The notes: a model not told the origin generated them from the letters alone. A DNA stretch of 64,000 bases from Nocardioides sp. cx-173 (GCF_021117365.1 NZ_CP088262.1:186001-250000); one strand, 5' to 3'. Shown: positions 51,764 to 60,265, numbered from the stretch's first letter. Numbers and translations are program-made.

Positions 51764-53338
51764 TCAGGAGCGCGGGCAGGGCACCGCCAGCTCCGTCTCT
51801 TGGGGTCGCCCGCGCAGCAGCGCGCTGCCCTGGCGGCTCCACTGCGCCCCCTCCTGGGCGGCCTCCTCGCCCGCCGCCTCGACGGTGGCCCAGGTGGCGA
51901 GCAGCCGTCCGTCGACGCCCTTGGCGAGGTCGGTCAGGCGGGCGGCGGAGTTCACCGCGTCGCCGATGACGGTGTACTCGAACCGCTCGCGGTGTCCGAC
52001 GTTGCCGGCGACGACCTCCCCCGTCGCGACGCCGATCCCGGCCCCGATCTCCGGCACCTCGGCCGCCAGCCGGGCCGCCATCGCGCGCGCCGAGGCCAGT
52101 GCGGCGCCGGCGTGGTCGTCCAGCTCGACCGGCGCGCCGAAGATCGCGAGCACCGCGTCGCCGATGAACTTGTTGACGAGCCCGCCGTGGCGGTCGACCT
52201 CGTCCACGACGACGCCGAAGAAGCGGTTGAGCACCTGCACGACCTCGGCGGGCGAGTGTTCGGTGGCGTACGTCGTGGAGCCGACCAGGTCGACGAAGAC
52301 CACGGTCACCACCCGGGTCTCGCCGCCCAGCTCGACCTCGCCGTTCGCTGCGGCGTCCGCGACCTCGCGACCGACGTGTCGGCCGAACATGTCGCGCAGG
52401 TGCTCGCGCTCGCGCAGTCCGTGGACCATCTCGTTGAAGCCGGCCTGCAGCAGCCCGAGCTCGGTGCCGTCGTAGACCGGCACCTCGCGGTCGAGGTCGC
52501 CGCGCTCGACGTCGAGCAGGGCGTCGCGCACGGACAGGATCGGGGCGACGACCGAGCGCGCGTTGAGCACCGTGAGGAAGAACCCGAAGACCAGGATGAC
52601 GCCGGCCAGCACGAGCGCCGTCACCGCCAGGCGGGTCAACGACGTGGCGTCGTCGGTGAGCGCGACCACGGCCGCGACGACCAGCCCCACCACCGGGGCG
52701 CCGGTGCCGAGCCACCAGAAGAGCACCATCCGGCCCCCGACCCCCGCGCCCCGAGGGCGGCGCCGGCTCAGCGACGCGCCGGCGAGGGCCCGGGCGGCCA
52801 GGGGGCGCAGGGTGAACTCCGTCAGCAGGTAGGCCACCCCGCACGACACCAGCCCCGCGATGCCCACGGTCAGGCCGGTGCTCAGCGCCCTGCTGGGCTG
52901 CAGGAGCAGGGACAGTCCGGTGAACAGCACGGTGGCCACCAGCCACATGAGTGCCTGCATCAGCGTCAGCCGCAGCGGCACGCGCAGCGCCTTGCGGCGG
53001 TCCTCGTAGTCGGGGGTGCTGTCGGTGGTGGCCCACCGCAGGGCCCGCAGCGTCGTCGCCGTACCGACCGCCGCGCCGACCAGCACCGCCGCCGCGACGT
53101 AGACAGGCACGGCGATCGCCAGCGACACCACCGTCGCGCGGGTGGGCTCGGGGGCGGGGACCACGAAGTAGGAGATCACGAAGACCAGCGCCGCGCCGAC
53201 GAGGTTGGTGGTGACCAGCAGGGCGGTCAGCAGGACCTGCACCCGGATCCGCAGCGCCCGGGCGGACTGGTCGGCCGCTCCCAGGAGCCGCGAGCCGAAC
53301 GGGTTGCGCCGGCGGGCGTCGGTGCGGCGCAGCGGCAT
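51764..53338 (-). CDS. membrane-bound class III adenylate/guanylate cyclase with HAMP domain
   Basis: This is a 524-residue cyclase. About six helices (40-290) precede a HAMP linker (VVAPILSVRDALLDVERGDLDREVPVYDGTELG region) and a catalytic domain from about 335. Metal-binding Asp is in VVFVDLVGSTTYA and the second in NKFIGDAVLAIFG, with substrate-region YTVIGDAVNSAARL. The Gly/Lys pattern suggests ATP use, but guanylate cannot be excluded. The ATG at 53338 is chosen because upstream sequence in frame overlaps the divergent transglycosylase gene. It is convergent with lysX. Confidence 0.93.
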   Translation of the reverse strand: MPLRRTDARRRNPFGSRLLGAADQSARALRIRVQVLLTALLVTTNLVGAALVFVISYFVVPAPEPTRATVVSLAIAVPVYVAAAVLVGAAVGTATTLRALRWATTDSTPDYEDRRKALRVPLRLTLMQALMWLVATVLFTGLSLLLQPSRALSTGLTVGIAGLVSCGVAYLLTEFTLRPLAARALAGASLSRRRPRGAGVGGRMVLFWWLGTGAPVVGLVVAAVVALTDDATSLTRLAVTALVLAGVILVFGFFLTVLNARSVVAPILSVRDALLDVERGDLDREVPVYDGTELGLLQAGFNEMVHGLREREHLRDMFGRHVGREVADAAANGEVELGGETRVVTVVFVDLVGSTTYATEHSPAEVVQVLNRFFGVVVDEVDRHGGLVNKFIGDAVLAIFGAPVELDDHAGAALASARAMAARLAAEVPEIGAGIGVATGEVVAGNVGHRERFEYTVIGDAVNSAARLTDLAKGVDGRLLATWATVEAAGEEAAQEGAQWSRQGSALLRGRPQETELAVPCPRS

Positions 53339-53410
53339 GGGGCGGAGCCTAGTGCCGCCGCGGGCCGGGATGTCGTGGTCCCGGCAAGGCCACGCATACT
53401 GGTCGGCGTC

Positions 53411-54154
53411 ATGTCCGGCCACCCACTGCGCAGCGCCCTGCTCCTCCTGGTGGCGCTGGGGACCGTGGGCGCCGGCGGGTACGCCGTCCAGCAGTCCCTG
53501 TACGCCGGTCGCGAGCCGCTCGACCTGACCCCGGGCGCCGTACTCGACGAGGCGCCGCCGCCGGCCACGGCCCCAGCGGCTCCGGCGAGCACGGTGCCGC
53601 TGATCGATGCGGCCTGGGTGAGCGCCACGGCGGCCCGTGCCGGGATCCCCGAGCCGGCCGTCCTCGCCTACGCGCGCGCCACCGTCCGCATCGATGCCGA
53701 CTGCGGGCTCGGCTGGACGACCCTGGCCGGCATCGGCTGGGTCGAGTCGCAGCACGGCGCCATCGGGGGCCGGCGGCTGCGGGCGGACGGCACCTCCTCC
53801 CGCAAGATCCTCGGTCCGGCGCTCGACGGTGACGGCGGGTTCGCCGCGATCCCGGCGACCGCCGAGTCGACGCAGTGGCACGGCGACCCCGACTGGGACC
53901 ACGCCGTCGGGCCGCTGCAGTTCATCCCGTCGACCTGGGACGACTGGGCCTCCGACGGCGACGGCGACGGTCGGACCGATCCGAATGACATCGACGACGC
54001 GGCCTACGCCGCCGCCCGCTACCTGTGCCACGACGACGCCGACCTCACCACCGGCACCGGCTGGGCCAGCGGCGTCTTCTCCTACAACCACGCCCAGGCC
54101 TACGTCGACTCCGTCTACGCCGCGGCCACCTCCTACGCCTCCCGCACCAGCTGA
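53411..54154 (+). CDS. lytic murein transglycosylase-like protein
   Basis: This is a 247-residue exported protein with an N-terminal hydrophobic anchor or signal (about 8-25) and a Pro/Ala-rich linker. A transglycosylase domain follows: GLGWTTLAGIGWVESQHGAI holds the catalytic Glu, and GPLQFIPSTWDDWASDGDGDG and DDAAYAAARYLC are typical of MltB/SLT_2 relatives. The DGDGDGRTDPNDIDD run could bind calcium. It likely cuts peptidoglycan between MurNAc and GlcNAc. The TGA stop is the first TGA of a family 1 repeat. It is divergent from the cyclase. Confidence 0.9.
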   Translation: MSGHPLRSALLLLVALGTVGAGGYAVQQSLYAGREPLDLTPGAVLDEAPPPATAPAAPASTVPLIDAAWVSATAARAGIPEPAVLAYARATVRIDADCGLGWTTLAGIGWVESQHGAIGGRRLRADGTSSRKILGPALDGDGGFAAIPATAESTQWHGDPDWDHAVGPLQFIPSTWDDWASDGDGDGRTDPNDIDDAAYAAARYLCHDDADLTTGTGWASGVFSYNHAQAYVDSVYAAATSYASRTS

Positions 54155-54242
54155 CCCGTCACCAACTCACGCAAATCCCCGCTGACCCGTCACAAACTTT
54201 CTGACGGGTCAGCGGGGATTCGGTGCAGTTGGTGACGGGTCG
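54152..54242. repeat. palindromic element, family 1 copy 3 (full-length, nested)
   Basis: This is the most complete copy. An inner hairpin has arms CCGCTGACCCGTCA (54179-54192) and TGACGGGTCAGCGG (54202-54215). Outer TGACCCGTCA (54152-54161) and TGACGGGTCG (54233-54242) lie exactly 31 bases from the inner units on each side, with complementary linkers. The two halves together pair over about 40 bases. It starts at the transglycosylase stop codon and ends just before the TauE/SafE stop, so it separates two convergent genes. Confidence 0.93.
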
Positions 54243-54245
54243 GTG

Positions 54246-55148
54246 TCAGGCGGGGACGCGCTCGGCCGCAGCCGTCTCCCGCTCGAGGGCGCGGGCGAGG
54301 CGCTCCTGGCGGACGGCCCACACGATGCCGCTGACCCAGAGCACCGCGATGGTCGCGGCGACGAGGACGACCGTGGTGGTGTCGGCGCCGAGCGTCTCCA
54401 CGATGGTCTTGGAGTTGGTGAGCACGATCAGGCCGCCCGCCGCGACGCCGAGGACGCGGGCGGCGAGCTTCTTGACCAGCCAGGCCGCGATCGGGGCGGC
54501 GATGACGCCGCCGGCCAGCAGGGCCAGCGCGTAGGACCAGGGGATGTCCTCGGAGGCCAGCGCGAACAGGAAGCCCAGCGATCCGCCCACGGCCACCACG
54601 AACTCCGAGGTGTCGATGGAGCCGACGACCTTGCGCGGCTCGAGCCGGCCGGAAGAGAGCAGCGTCGTGGTCCCGACCGGGCCCCAGCCGCCGCCGCCGA
54701 TGGCGTCCAGCGCGCCGCCGACCAGGCCCATGGGGGCCAGCATGCGGGCCGACGGCCGGCTCTTGAACGTGGGCCGTCGGCCGCCGAGGACCAGGAAGCG
54801 CCAGATGACGTAGAGACCCAGGCAGAGCAGGATCCCGGCGACCCACGGCTTCGCGGCGTCGCCGTCGAGGTTGGACAGGAGCGTCGCGCCGGCGAAGGCG
54901 CCGACGAAGCCGGGCACGGCCAGGATCGAGACGGTGCGCCAGTCGACGTTGCCGAGCTTGTGGTGGGAGAAGCCGGAGACCAGGGAGGTCCCGATCTCGG
55001 AGAAGTGGACGGCGGCGGAGGCGGAGGCCGGAGCGAGGCCCGCCGCGAGCAGCAGCGTCGAGGAGGTGACGCCGTACGCCATCCCCAGCGAGCCGTCGAT
55101 GAGCTGGGCCAGGAGTCCGACGAACCCGAGGACGATGAGCTTGCGCAT
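54246..55148 (-). CDS. TSUP family transporter (TauE/SafE sulfite exporter-like)
   Basis: This is a 300-residue membrane protein with about eight helices. Family features are LVLGFVGLLAQLIDGSLGMAYG-like N-terminal helix, GGWGPVGTTTLLSSGRLEPRK in the middle and AVGGSLGFLFAL. Members export sulfite, sulfonates or sulfoacetate. The ATG at 55148 is chosen because AAGGTG precedes it; an in-frame start at 55181 would add 11 polar residues. An AT-rich inverted repeat upstream may be its operator. It is convergent with the transglycosylase gene across a family 1 repeat. Confidence 0.9.
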   Translation of the reverse strand: MRKLIVLGFVGLLAQLIDGSLGMAYGVTSSTLLLAAGLAPASASAAVHFSEIGTSLVSGFSHHKLGNVDWRTVSILAVPGFVGAFAGATLLSNLDGDAAKPWVAGILLCLGLYVIWRFLVLGGRRPTFKSRPSARMLAPMGLVGGALDAIGGGGWGPVGTTTLLSSGRLEPRKVVGSIDTSEFVVAVGGSLGFLFALASEDIPWSYALALLAGGVIAAPIAAWLVKKLAARVLGVAAGGLIVLTNSKTIVETLGADTTTVVLVAATIAVLWVSGIVWAVRQERLARALERETAAAERVPA

Positions 55149-55208
55149 GCGGTGCACCTTCCGGCTGTTCGGACCCTGCACCGGGCCCGACGTAGTCGAC
55201 TGTGATCC

Positions 55209-55227
55209 AGTAATGGACTGAATTACT
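55209..55227. promoter_or_regulatory. AT-rich inverted repeat upstream of TauE/SafE gene
   Basis: AGTAAT (55209-55214) and ATTACT (55222-55227) flank GGACTGA in an AT-rich patch 60-80 bases upstream of the minus-strand transporter start. It probably marks an operator for an unidentified regulator, perhaps a sulfur-responsive one. Confidence 0.5.
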
Positions 55228-55290
55228 AGAGATTATGCAGTGACGCGACTCGATCGTCCAGTCCCGGCGTGCCGGCCGCAGGCCAGGGAC

Positions 55291-55304
55291 TAGAACCTGT
55301 TCTT
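55291..55304 (+). promoter_or_regulatory. KstR-like operator upstream of SnoaL-like gene
   Basis: TAGAACCTGTTCTT matches the known KstR box TnnAACnnGTTnnA at every fixed position but the last, and contains the perfect inverted pair AGAAC/GTTCT. It lies 21 bases before the GTG start at 55326. KstR represses steroid-degradation genes in actinobacteria. No kstR gene is in the window. Confidence 0.5.
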
Positions 55305-55325
55305 GTTCCTTGGTTGGATGAGCGC

Positions 55326-55832
55326 GTGACCACCAAGCGCACGGGGACCTTCACCGCCGACGAGATCACCGAGGCGTACGCCGCCATGCACGCCCGCGTG
55401 CAGGAGCACACGCGCACCGGCGACTGGGGCGACTTCGCGCTGAGCTTCACCGAGGACGCCGAGTACGTCGAGCACGCCTACGGCACCTTCCGCGGCCGCG
55501 ACGCGATCCGGTCGTGGTCGGTGGCCACGATGACGTCGTTCCCGGGCGGCGTGATGACCGCCTTCCCGCTGGCATGGCAGGTCGTCGACGTCGCGACCTC
55601 GCGTCTGCTCTGCGAGGTGCGCAACCTGATGCCCGACCCGGGCGACGGCTCGCACCACGAGGCCTCCAACCTGACGATCATGACCTACGCCGGCGACGGC
55701 CTGTTCTGCCGCGAGGAGGACGTCTACAACCCGCTGCGCTTCCTACGGATGACCCTGCGCTGGGCCGAGGTCGCCGAGGCTCACGGCACCCTGTCGGAGC
55801 AGGGCCGCTCGTACGTCGCGACGTACGGCTGA
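55326..55832 (+). CDS. nuclear transport factor 2/SnoaL-like protein
   Basis: This is a 168-residue single cone-shaped domain of the NTF2/SnoaL superfamily: DEITEAYAAMHARVQEHTRT, FALSFTEDAEYVEHAYGTFRGRDAIRSW and the C-terminal EEDVYNPLRFLRMTLRWAEVAE. Such proteins are isomerases, hydratases or lyases, or bind hydrophobic ligands. The GTG at 55326 is chosen as the in-frame start closest to the fold; an upstream start would cover the operator. The KstR-like box in front suggests a role in sterol or related ring degradation. No neighbouring steroid gene confirms it. Confidence 0.82.
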   Translation: MTTKRTGTFTADEITEAYAAMHARVQEHTRTGDWGDFALSFTEDAEYVEHAYGTFRGRDAIRSWSVATMTSFPGGVMTAFPLAWQVVDVATSRLLCEVRNLMPDPGDGSHHEASNLTIMTYAGDGLFCREEDVYNPLRFLRMTLRWAEVAEAHGTLSEQGRSYVATYG

Positions 55833-55855
55833 TCCCGAGCACGACGCGGATCGGG

Positions 55856-55891
55856 GCATCCCGGACGCCGCGTTGGCCGCGTCTGGGATGC
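55856..55891. terminator. 13-bp stem-loop terminator
   Basis: GCATCCCGGACGC (55856-55868) pairs with GCGTCTGGGATGC (55879-55891) with one G-T pair and a 10-base loop. It follows the SnoaL-like gene and precedes the PGPGW gene by eight bases, so it probably ends the former transcript. Confidence 0.7.
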
Positions 55892-55898
55892 TCAGTGC

Positions 55899-56390
55899 AT
55901 GAGAACGGCGGCGAAGCGGATCGGGCTGGAGACGGTCGGCTGGGTGTTGGTCGTGGCCGGCATCGCCGCGCTGGTGCTGCCGGGCCCCGGCCTGCTCATG
56001 GTCTTCGGTGGTCTGGCGATCCTCTCCCAGCAGTACGAGTGGGCCGAGCGGCGCCTCGCGCCGATCAAGTTCCGCGCGCTCAAGGGCGCCGCGGAGAGCG
56101 TGGAGACCCTCCCGCGGATCGTCATCTCGATCATCGGAGTCCTGGTCCTGCTCGCCGCCGGCGGGCTGTGGATCGCGAGCCCGCCCTCCCCCGAGTGGTG
56201 GCCGCTGAGCGACACCTGGTGGCTGCCGGGCGGCTTGGCCACCGCGGTCACCCAGATCGCGTCGGCGTTCATCGCGATGGGGCTCATCGTCTACAGCTAC
56301 CGCCGCTTCCACGGCGACCCCGACGCCGTCGCCCGGCTCGAGGAGGACCTGGAGCGAGCCGATGCCGACGCCCGGTGGAGCGAAGACTGA
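55899..56390 (+). CDS. PGPGW/TIGR02611 family transmembrane protein
   Basis: This is a 163-residue membrane protein. The first two hydrophobic segments contain the family LPGPGLLMVFGGLAILSQQYEWA, where PGPG is the hallmark. A second hydrophobic pair lies at about 72-90 and 110-130. The ATG lies just behind the stem-loop; no strong ribosome site is seen. The C-terminus is acidic and helical (VARLEEDLERADADAR). Function is unknown. It is followed 32 bases later by the hydrolase gene. Confidence 0.88.
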   Translation: MRTAAKRIGLETVGWVLVVAGIAALVLPGPGLLMVFGGLAILSQQYEWAERRLAPIKFRALKGAAESVETLPRIVISIIGVLVLLAAGGLWIASPPSPEWWPLSDTWWLPGGLATAVTQIASAFIAMGLIVYSYRRFHGDPDAVARLEEDLERADADARWSED

Positions 56391-56422
56391 CCCGGCTACC
56401 AGGGCGCTGAGACAATGGTCGT

Positions 56423-57412
56423 ATGACGACCAGGCTCAGGTTGCCGCCGGGCGTGCGTGCCATCGACCGGCTGATGAAGGCCAACAAGATCTTCTCGATC
56501 GAGCGCATGGACCAGCGCGCGCTGGAGCGTGCCCAGACGGCGGTCATCCCCGACGCCGGCCTCGGTGCGATCCTCGCCGGCCTGATCATCGGGCGCGCGC
56601 GGGCGGGGGTCACGATCGCCACCAGCTCGTTCCCGGCCGAGCACGGCGAGGTGCCCTTGCGGATCTACACCCCCGACGCCCCCGGCGGTCCCCGCCCGGT
56701 GGTGGTGAACTTCCACGGTGGCGGGTTCGCGCTCGGCAGCTCGCGGCAGGGCGACTGGATCTGCTCGACCGTCGCCGCCGACCTGGACGCCGTCGTGGTG
56801 TCCGTCGACTACCGGCTCGCGCCCACCCACCGCTTCCCGGCCGCCGTCGAGGACTGCTACGACGCCCTGGTGTGGACCGCCGCGCACGCCGACGAGCTGG
56901 GCGGCGACCCCGAGCGGATCGGGCTCATGGGCGACAGTGCCGGCGGAAACCTGGCCGCCGTCGTGGCGATCATGGCCCGAGACGAGGGCGGGCCGCGGGT
57001 CCTGCACCAGAGCCTGATCTACCCCGCGACCGACCTCACCGAAGGGCTGCGCGAGCACGAGTCGTACCTCGCCAACACGCGCGGCATCGTCCTGAGCAAC
57101 GCCGACCTGGAGATCTTCCGCGGGTTCTACCTCACCGAGGACGACGACCCCTCCGACTGGCGCCTCTCGCCGCTGCACTCCGAGGACCTCTCCGGACTGC
57201 CCCCGGCCGTCGTGGTGGTCGCGGGGCTGGACCCGCTGCACGACGCCGGAGTCCGCTACGCCGAGGCGCTCGTGGCGGCCGGGGTGCCCGCCCGGGTGGA
57301 GGACTTCCACGTGATGCCGCACGGCTTCCTCGGCTTTCCGTACTTCAGCCGCGGGGCGAAGCCGGCCATGGCCGCGATCGTCGCCTCCCAGCGTGAGGCG
57401 CTGGCGCGGTGA
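56423..57412 (+). CDS. alpha/beta hydrolase, hormone-sensitive lipase family
   Basis: This is a 329-residue esterase or lipase. The oxyanion-hole motif HGGG is at 98-101, and the nucleophile Ser172 sits in GDSAGGNLAA. Asp follows in GLDPLHDAG and His in HVMPHGFLGF, completing the triad. The first 60 residues form an extra helical cap or membrane-contacting region. It probably hydrolyses short acyl esters. It is convergent with the flavin-reductase gene, three bases apart. Confidence 0.93.
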   Translation: MTTRLRLPPGVRAIDRLMKANKIFSIERMDQRALERAQTAVIPDAGLGAILAGLIIGRARAGVTIATSSFPAEHGEVPLRIYTPDAPGGPRPVVVNFHGGGFALGSSRQGDWICSTVAADLDAVVVSVDYRLAPTHRFPAAVEDCYDALVWTAAHADELGGDPERIGLMGDSAGGNLAAVVAIMARDEGGPRVLHQSLIYPATDLTEGLREHESYLANTRGIVLSNADLEIFRGFYLTEDDDPSDWRLSPLHSEDLSGLPPAVVVVAGLDPLHDAGVRYAEALVAAGVPARVEDFHVMPHGFLGFPYFSRGAKPAMAAIVASQREALAR

Positions 57413-57415
57413 GCC

Positions 57416-58135
57416 TCAGCCGGTAGCGCCGAACTGCTCCACCCGGATCGTGTCGGCGCGGACCCCGACCTCGCCGAGCAGCCGGGTGGCGAAGGACGCG
57501 AAGCCGACCGAGCCGCAGACGTAGGCCCGCTCCACGCCCTCGGCGAGGGGCGCGACCTCCTCGGGGTACGGCGGGGCGGCCACCCGGTCGCCGAGGTTCT
57601 CACGGGTCAGCGCGACGAACGCGCCCGCCTCCAGCAGCTCGGCGGCGTAGGGGAGTTCGGCCAGGGTGCGCCCCACGGCGACCACCCGGAGCCGGTCGGC
57701 GAGTCCCTGGGCCCGCGCATGGCGCAGCATCGCGACGACCGGCACCACGCCGGTGCCGCCGACGACGCACAACGCGGTCGCCTCGCCGGCCCACGTGAAC
57801 CAGCCGCCGATCGGGCCGCGCAGCTCGAAGACGTCGCCCACCTCCGCCACGTCGTGCAGGTGCCCGGAGACCTCGCCGCCGGGCAGGCACTCGACCATCA
57901 GCTCCAGGAGCGGGTCGCCGGGCGCGGACGCCACCGAGTACGAGCGCTGCGCGGTGTAGCCGTCGGGCGCCCGCAGCCGCAGCACGTAGTGCTGGCCGGG
58001 GAGGTGGTCGATCCGGTCCGCCACCTCCAGGCGCAGTCGGACCAGCCGGTCGCCGATCCGCTCGAGCTCGACGACCGCGCCCGTCGTCCAGTGGCCCACC
58101 GGCGCGGGGCCGGTGGGCAGGGGAGCGGTGCTCAC
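57416..58135 (-). CDS. ferredoxin-NADP reductase-type flavoprotein
   Basis: This is a 239-residue reductase of the FNR family without an iron-sulfur domain. FAD binding is seen in QRSYSVASAP, the flavin/NAD interface in RGPIGGWF, and the NAD(P) motif in LCVVGGTGVVPVVAMLRHAR, with YVCGSVGFASF near the C-terminus. The GTG at 58135 overlaps the stop of the molybdopterin-domain gene (GTGA). It likely feeds electrons to or from that enzyme. Its N-terminal lead (VSTAPLPTGPAPVGHW) is unstructured. Confidence 0.92.
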   Translation of the reverse strand: MSTAPLPTGPAPVGHWTTGAVVELERIGDRLVRLRLEVADRIDHLPGQHYVLRLRAPDGYTAQRSYSVASAPGDPLLELMVECLPGGEVSGHLHDVAEVGDVFELRGPIGGWFTWAGEATALCVVGGTGVVPVVAMLRHARAQGLADRLRVVAVGRTLAELPYAAELLEAGAFVALTRENLGDRVAAPPYPEEVAPLAEGVERAYVCGSVGFASFATRLLGEVGVRADTIRVEQFGATG

Positions 58136-58743
58136 GGGTCGCCCTGGTAGCGCTGCTCCAGCCACGGGTCGCCCCGGTCGTGGTAGCCGTTCTGCTCCCA
58201 GAAGCCCGGCCGGTCGTGGGTCATCAGCTCCAGCCGGTCGACCCACTTGGCGGACTTCCAGAAGTACAGGTGCGGCACGAGCAACCGCACCGGCCCGCCG
58301 TGCTCGGCGGCCAGCGGGCGACCGTCGTACTCCCAGACCAGCCACGCCCTGCCGCCGGTGACGTCGGCGAGCGGCAGGTTGGTGGTGTAGCCGGTCGAGG
58401 AGTGGGCCATGACGTAGCCCGCCTCCGGCGTCGGGCCCGTGATGTCCAGCAGGGTGTCGACACTGGCGCCGGTGAAGGTGGTGTCGAGCATCGACCAGGT
58501 GGTGACGCAGTGGATGTCGCCGAAGTACGACGAGCCGGGCAGCGCGTGGGCCTCGCGCCAGCTCCACGTGTGCGGGCGCTCCACGGCGCCGTCGACGGTG
58601 ATCGTCCAGTCCGCGGCCGCGATCACCGGCTGGGCCTCCGCGGTGAGCACCGGCCAGTCGCGCCCGGTGTCGTACTGACCGGGCGGCAGCCGCTCCGGTC
58701 GCCCGCGCCGGTTGCCGCCTCCGAAGCCGCGTGTCACTGGCAT
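58132..58743 (-). CDS. molybdopterin-dependent oxidoreductase (sulfite oxidase-like fold)
   Basis: This is a 203-residue single-domain protein of the sulfite oxidase/MsrP (YedY) fold. The molybdenum-ligating Cys79 lies in YFGDIHCVTTWS. Family stretches are GPVRLLVPHLYFWKSAKWV and a C-terminal RPGFWEQNGYHDRGDPW. No Tat signal is present, so it seems cytoplasmic. It is coupled by GTGA to an FNR-type reductase, making a two-gene system analogous to MsrPQ or a soluble sulfite- or N/S-oxide-type reductase. The substrate is not known. Confidence 0.9.
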   Translation of the reverse strand: MPVTRGFGGGNRRGRPERLPPGQYDTGRDWPVLTAEAQPVIAAADWTITVDGAVERPHTWSWREAHALPGSSYFGDIHCVTTWSMLDTTFTGASVDTLLDITGPTPEAGYVMAHSSTGYTTNLPLADVTGGRAWLVWEYDGRPLAAEHGGPVRLLVPHLYFWKSAKWVDRLELMTHDRPGFWEQNGYHDRGDPWLEQRYQGDP

Positions 58744-58780
58744 GGGCCCAGACTGCCAGGTCCCGGCAGCCGCGGTGGGA

Positions 58781-59299
58781 TCAGTCGGGGATGGCGGCGG
58801 GAGTGCCGGTGCGGAACAGCGTGGAGATGTAGAGGACGACCGGGGTCGTGCCGCGGTTGGCGGCGTGGTGGGTCATGTTCGGCTGCTCGACGATCCACTG
58901 GCCGGCGCGCAGGCGCGCGGTCTGGCCGGCCCTGACCTGCCGTACGACCCGGGGGTCGTCGGACGGACCGGTGCGCACGGCGGTCGACGAGGTCTCGACC
59001 GTGTAGGTCAGGACCCCGGACTCGACGTAGGAGATCTGGGTGCCGGGGTGGTGGTGGCTGGCGAGCTCGGCGCCCGGCATGACGGTGACCCGGTTGAGCC
59101 CCAGGGTGCGGTCGGCCGCGCCGCGCGGTGCCCGGTCCTCGGCGAGCAGCTCGCGTACGACGACGACCGGGGCGGCGGCCCGGGCTGCTGCGCCGGTCTG
59201 GTTGGCCTGGTCGGCGGAGGCGCTCCAGCCGACGCCCACCCCGGAGGCGACGAGGGCGACCGCGGCGGCGGGGACGAGCAGGGTCCTGGTGAGGGTCAT
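58781..59299 (-). CDS. secreted cupin-domain protein
   Basis: This is a 172-residue protein with an N-terminal signal peptide or anchor (about 5-28) and a cupin fold. Metal-binding-type histidines are in ELASHHHPGTQISYVESGVL (motif 1) and NMTHHAANRG (motif 2). Cupins bind a metal and a small ligand. Start at 59299 is preferred over 59308 because it follows GCGACGC and still gives the signal peptide; the three extra residues make no functional difference. Function unknown. Confidence 0.85.
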   Translation of the reverse strand: MTLTRTLLVPAAAVALVASGVGVGWSASADQANQTGAAARAAAPVVVVRELLAEDRAPRGAADRTLGLNRVTVMPGAELASHHHPGTQISYVESGVLTYTVETSSTAVRTGPSDDPRVVRQVRAGQTARLRAGQWIVEQPNMTHHAANRGTTPVVLYISTLFRTGTPAAIPD

Positions 59300-59353
59300 G
59301 CGTCGCAACCTAGCGCCGTACGGCGCTCGGTCGTGGCGCTTCGCACGGATCGC

Positions 59354-60265
59354 TCAGGCGCGCAGGCCCGCCTCGATCTCGGCGAGCGCGGTGGCCAGTG
59401 CGACGGTCGGCCGCCAGCCCCAGGCACGGGCGCGTTCGGTGGCGATGTGGCCGGTCCAGGCCGGGGCGTCGTCCCAGACCGGGTCCACGCCGACGGCACG
59501 GGTGACGGTCTCGTAGTACTCGCGCTGCTGCGCGGGCTCTGCGGCGACGTTGACGGCCGTGAAGCCGCCCGCGACCGGCCCGGCCTCCGGGTCGGCGGCC
59601 GTGGCGACCGCGCCCGTGGCGAGGTCGGCGGCGAAGGCGGCGAGGTCGTCGACGTGCACCCACGACAGGGTCGCCTCGGGCACGGTGCGGCGCGCCCGCT
59701 CATCGCTGCGGATCGCCGCCGGGCGCTTGGTGTTCCAGGTCGAGGTCTCCCCGGCGCCGAAGACCTGCGGGGGCCGCAGGACGACCCGGGTGATCCCCTC
59801 GATGCCGGCCAGGGCGGCGTCCGCGTCGCGCTTGGTCAGCGGGTACGCCCCGGCGGTGTCCGGGACCAGCGGTGCGGACTCGTCGACGACGAAGTCGCCG
59901 GGCGAGCGGTCGTAGACGGCGGCGGTCGAGACGTGCACGAAGAGCTCGACGCCGGCGTCGGCGGCGGCCCGCGCGAGCGTCGCGGTCCCCTCGACCCCGA
60001 TCCGCCGCTGGGTCTCGAGGTCACTGCCCATCGGGTGCACGGTGGAGATGACCGCGGCCGCGCCCTCGACCACCGAGGCCGCGAAGGCCGGCTCGTCGAA
60101 CTCGCCGACCCACTCCTCCACCCCGGCCCGCTCCGGCGCCGCACTCGCGCGCCGTACGACGGCCCGGACGGTGGCACCGCGCTCGACGAGGGCCGCGACC
60201 ACGCGGGACCCGACCAGGCCGTTGGCTCCAGTGACGACGACGGGCGCGCTGCTGGGTGTGGTCAT
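59354..60265 (-). CDS. NAD-dependent epimerase/dehydratase family protein
   Basis: This is a 303-residue extended short-chain dehydrogenase with VTGANGLVGSRVVAALVERG as nucleotide-binding motif. A YPLTK (Tyr-x-x-x-Lys) supplies the catalytic pair and VHVSTAAVYDRS the Ser/Thr. LRPPQVFGAGETS is typical of the 3-beta-hydroxysteroid dehydrogenase or atypical SDR group. VHVDDLAAFAADLAT lies towards the end. The substrate is unknown, though steroid or sugar derivatives are plausible. Confidence 0.88.
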   Translation of the reverse strand: MTTPSSAPVVVTGANGLVGSRVVAALVERGATVRAVVRRASAAPERAGVEEWVGEFDEPAFAASVVEGAAAVISTVHPMGSDLETQRRIGVEGTATLARAAADAGVELFVHVSTAAVYDRSPGDFVVDESAPLVPDTAGAYPLTKRDADAALAGIEGITRVVLRPPQVFGAGETSTWNTKRPAAIRSDERARRTVPEATLSWVHVDDLAAFAADLATGAVATAADPEAGPVAGGFTAVNVAAEPAQQREYYETVTRAVGVDPVWDDAPAWTGHIATERARAWGWRPTVALATALAEIEAGLRA

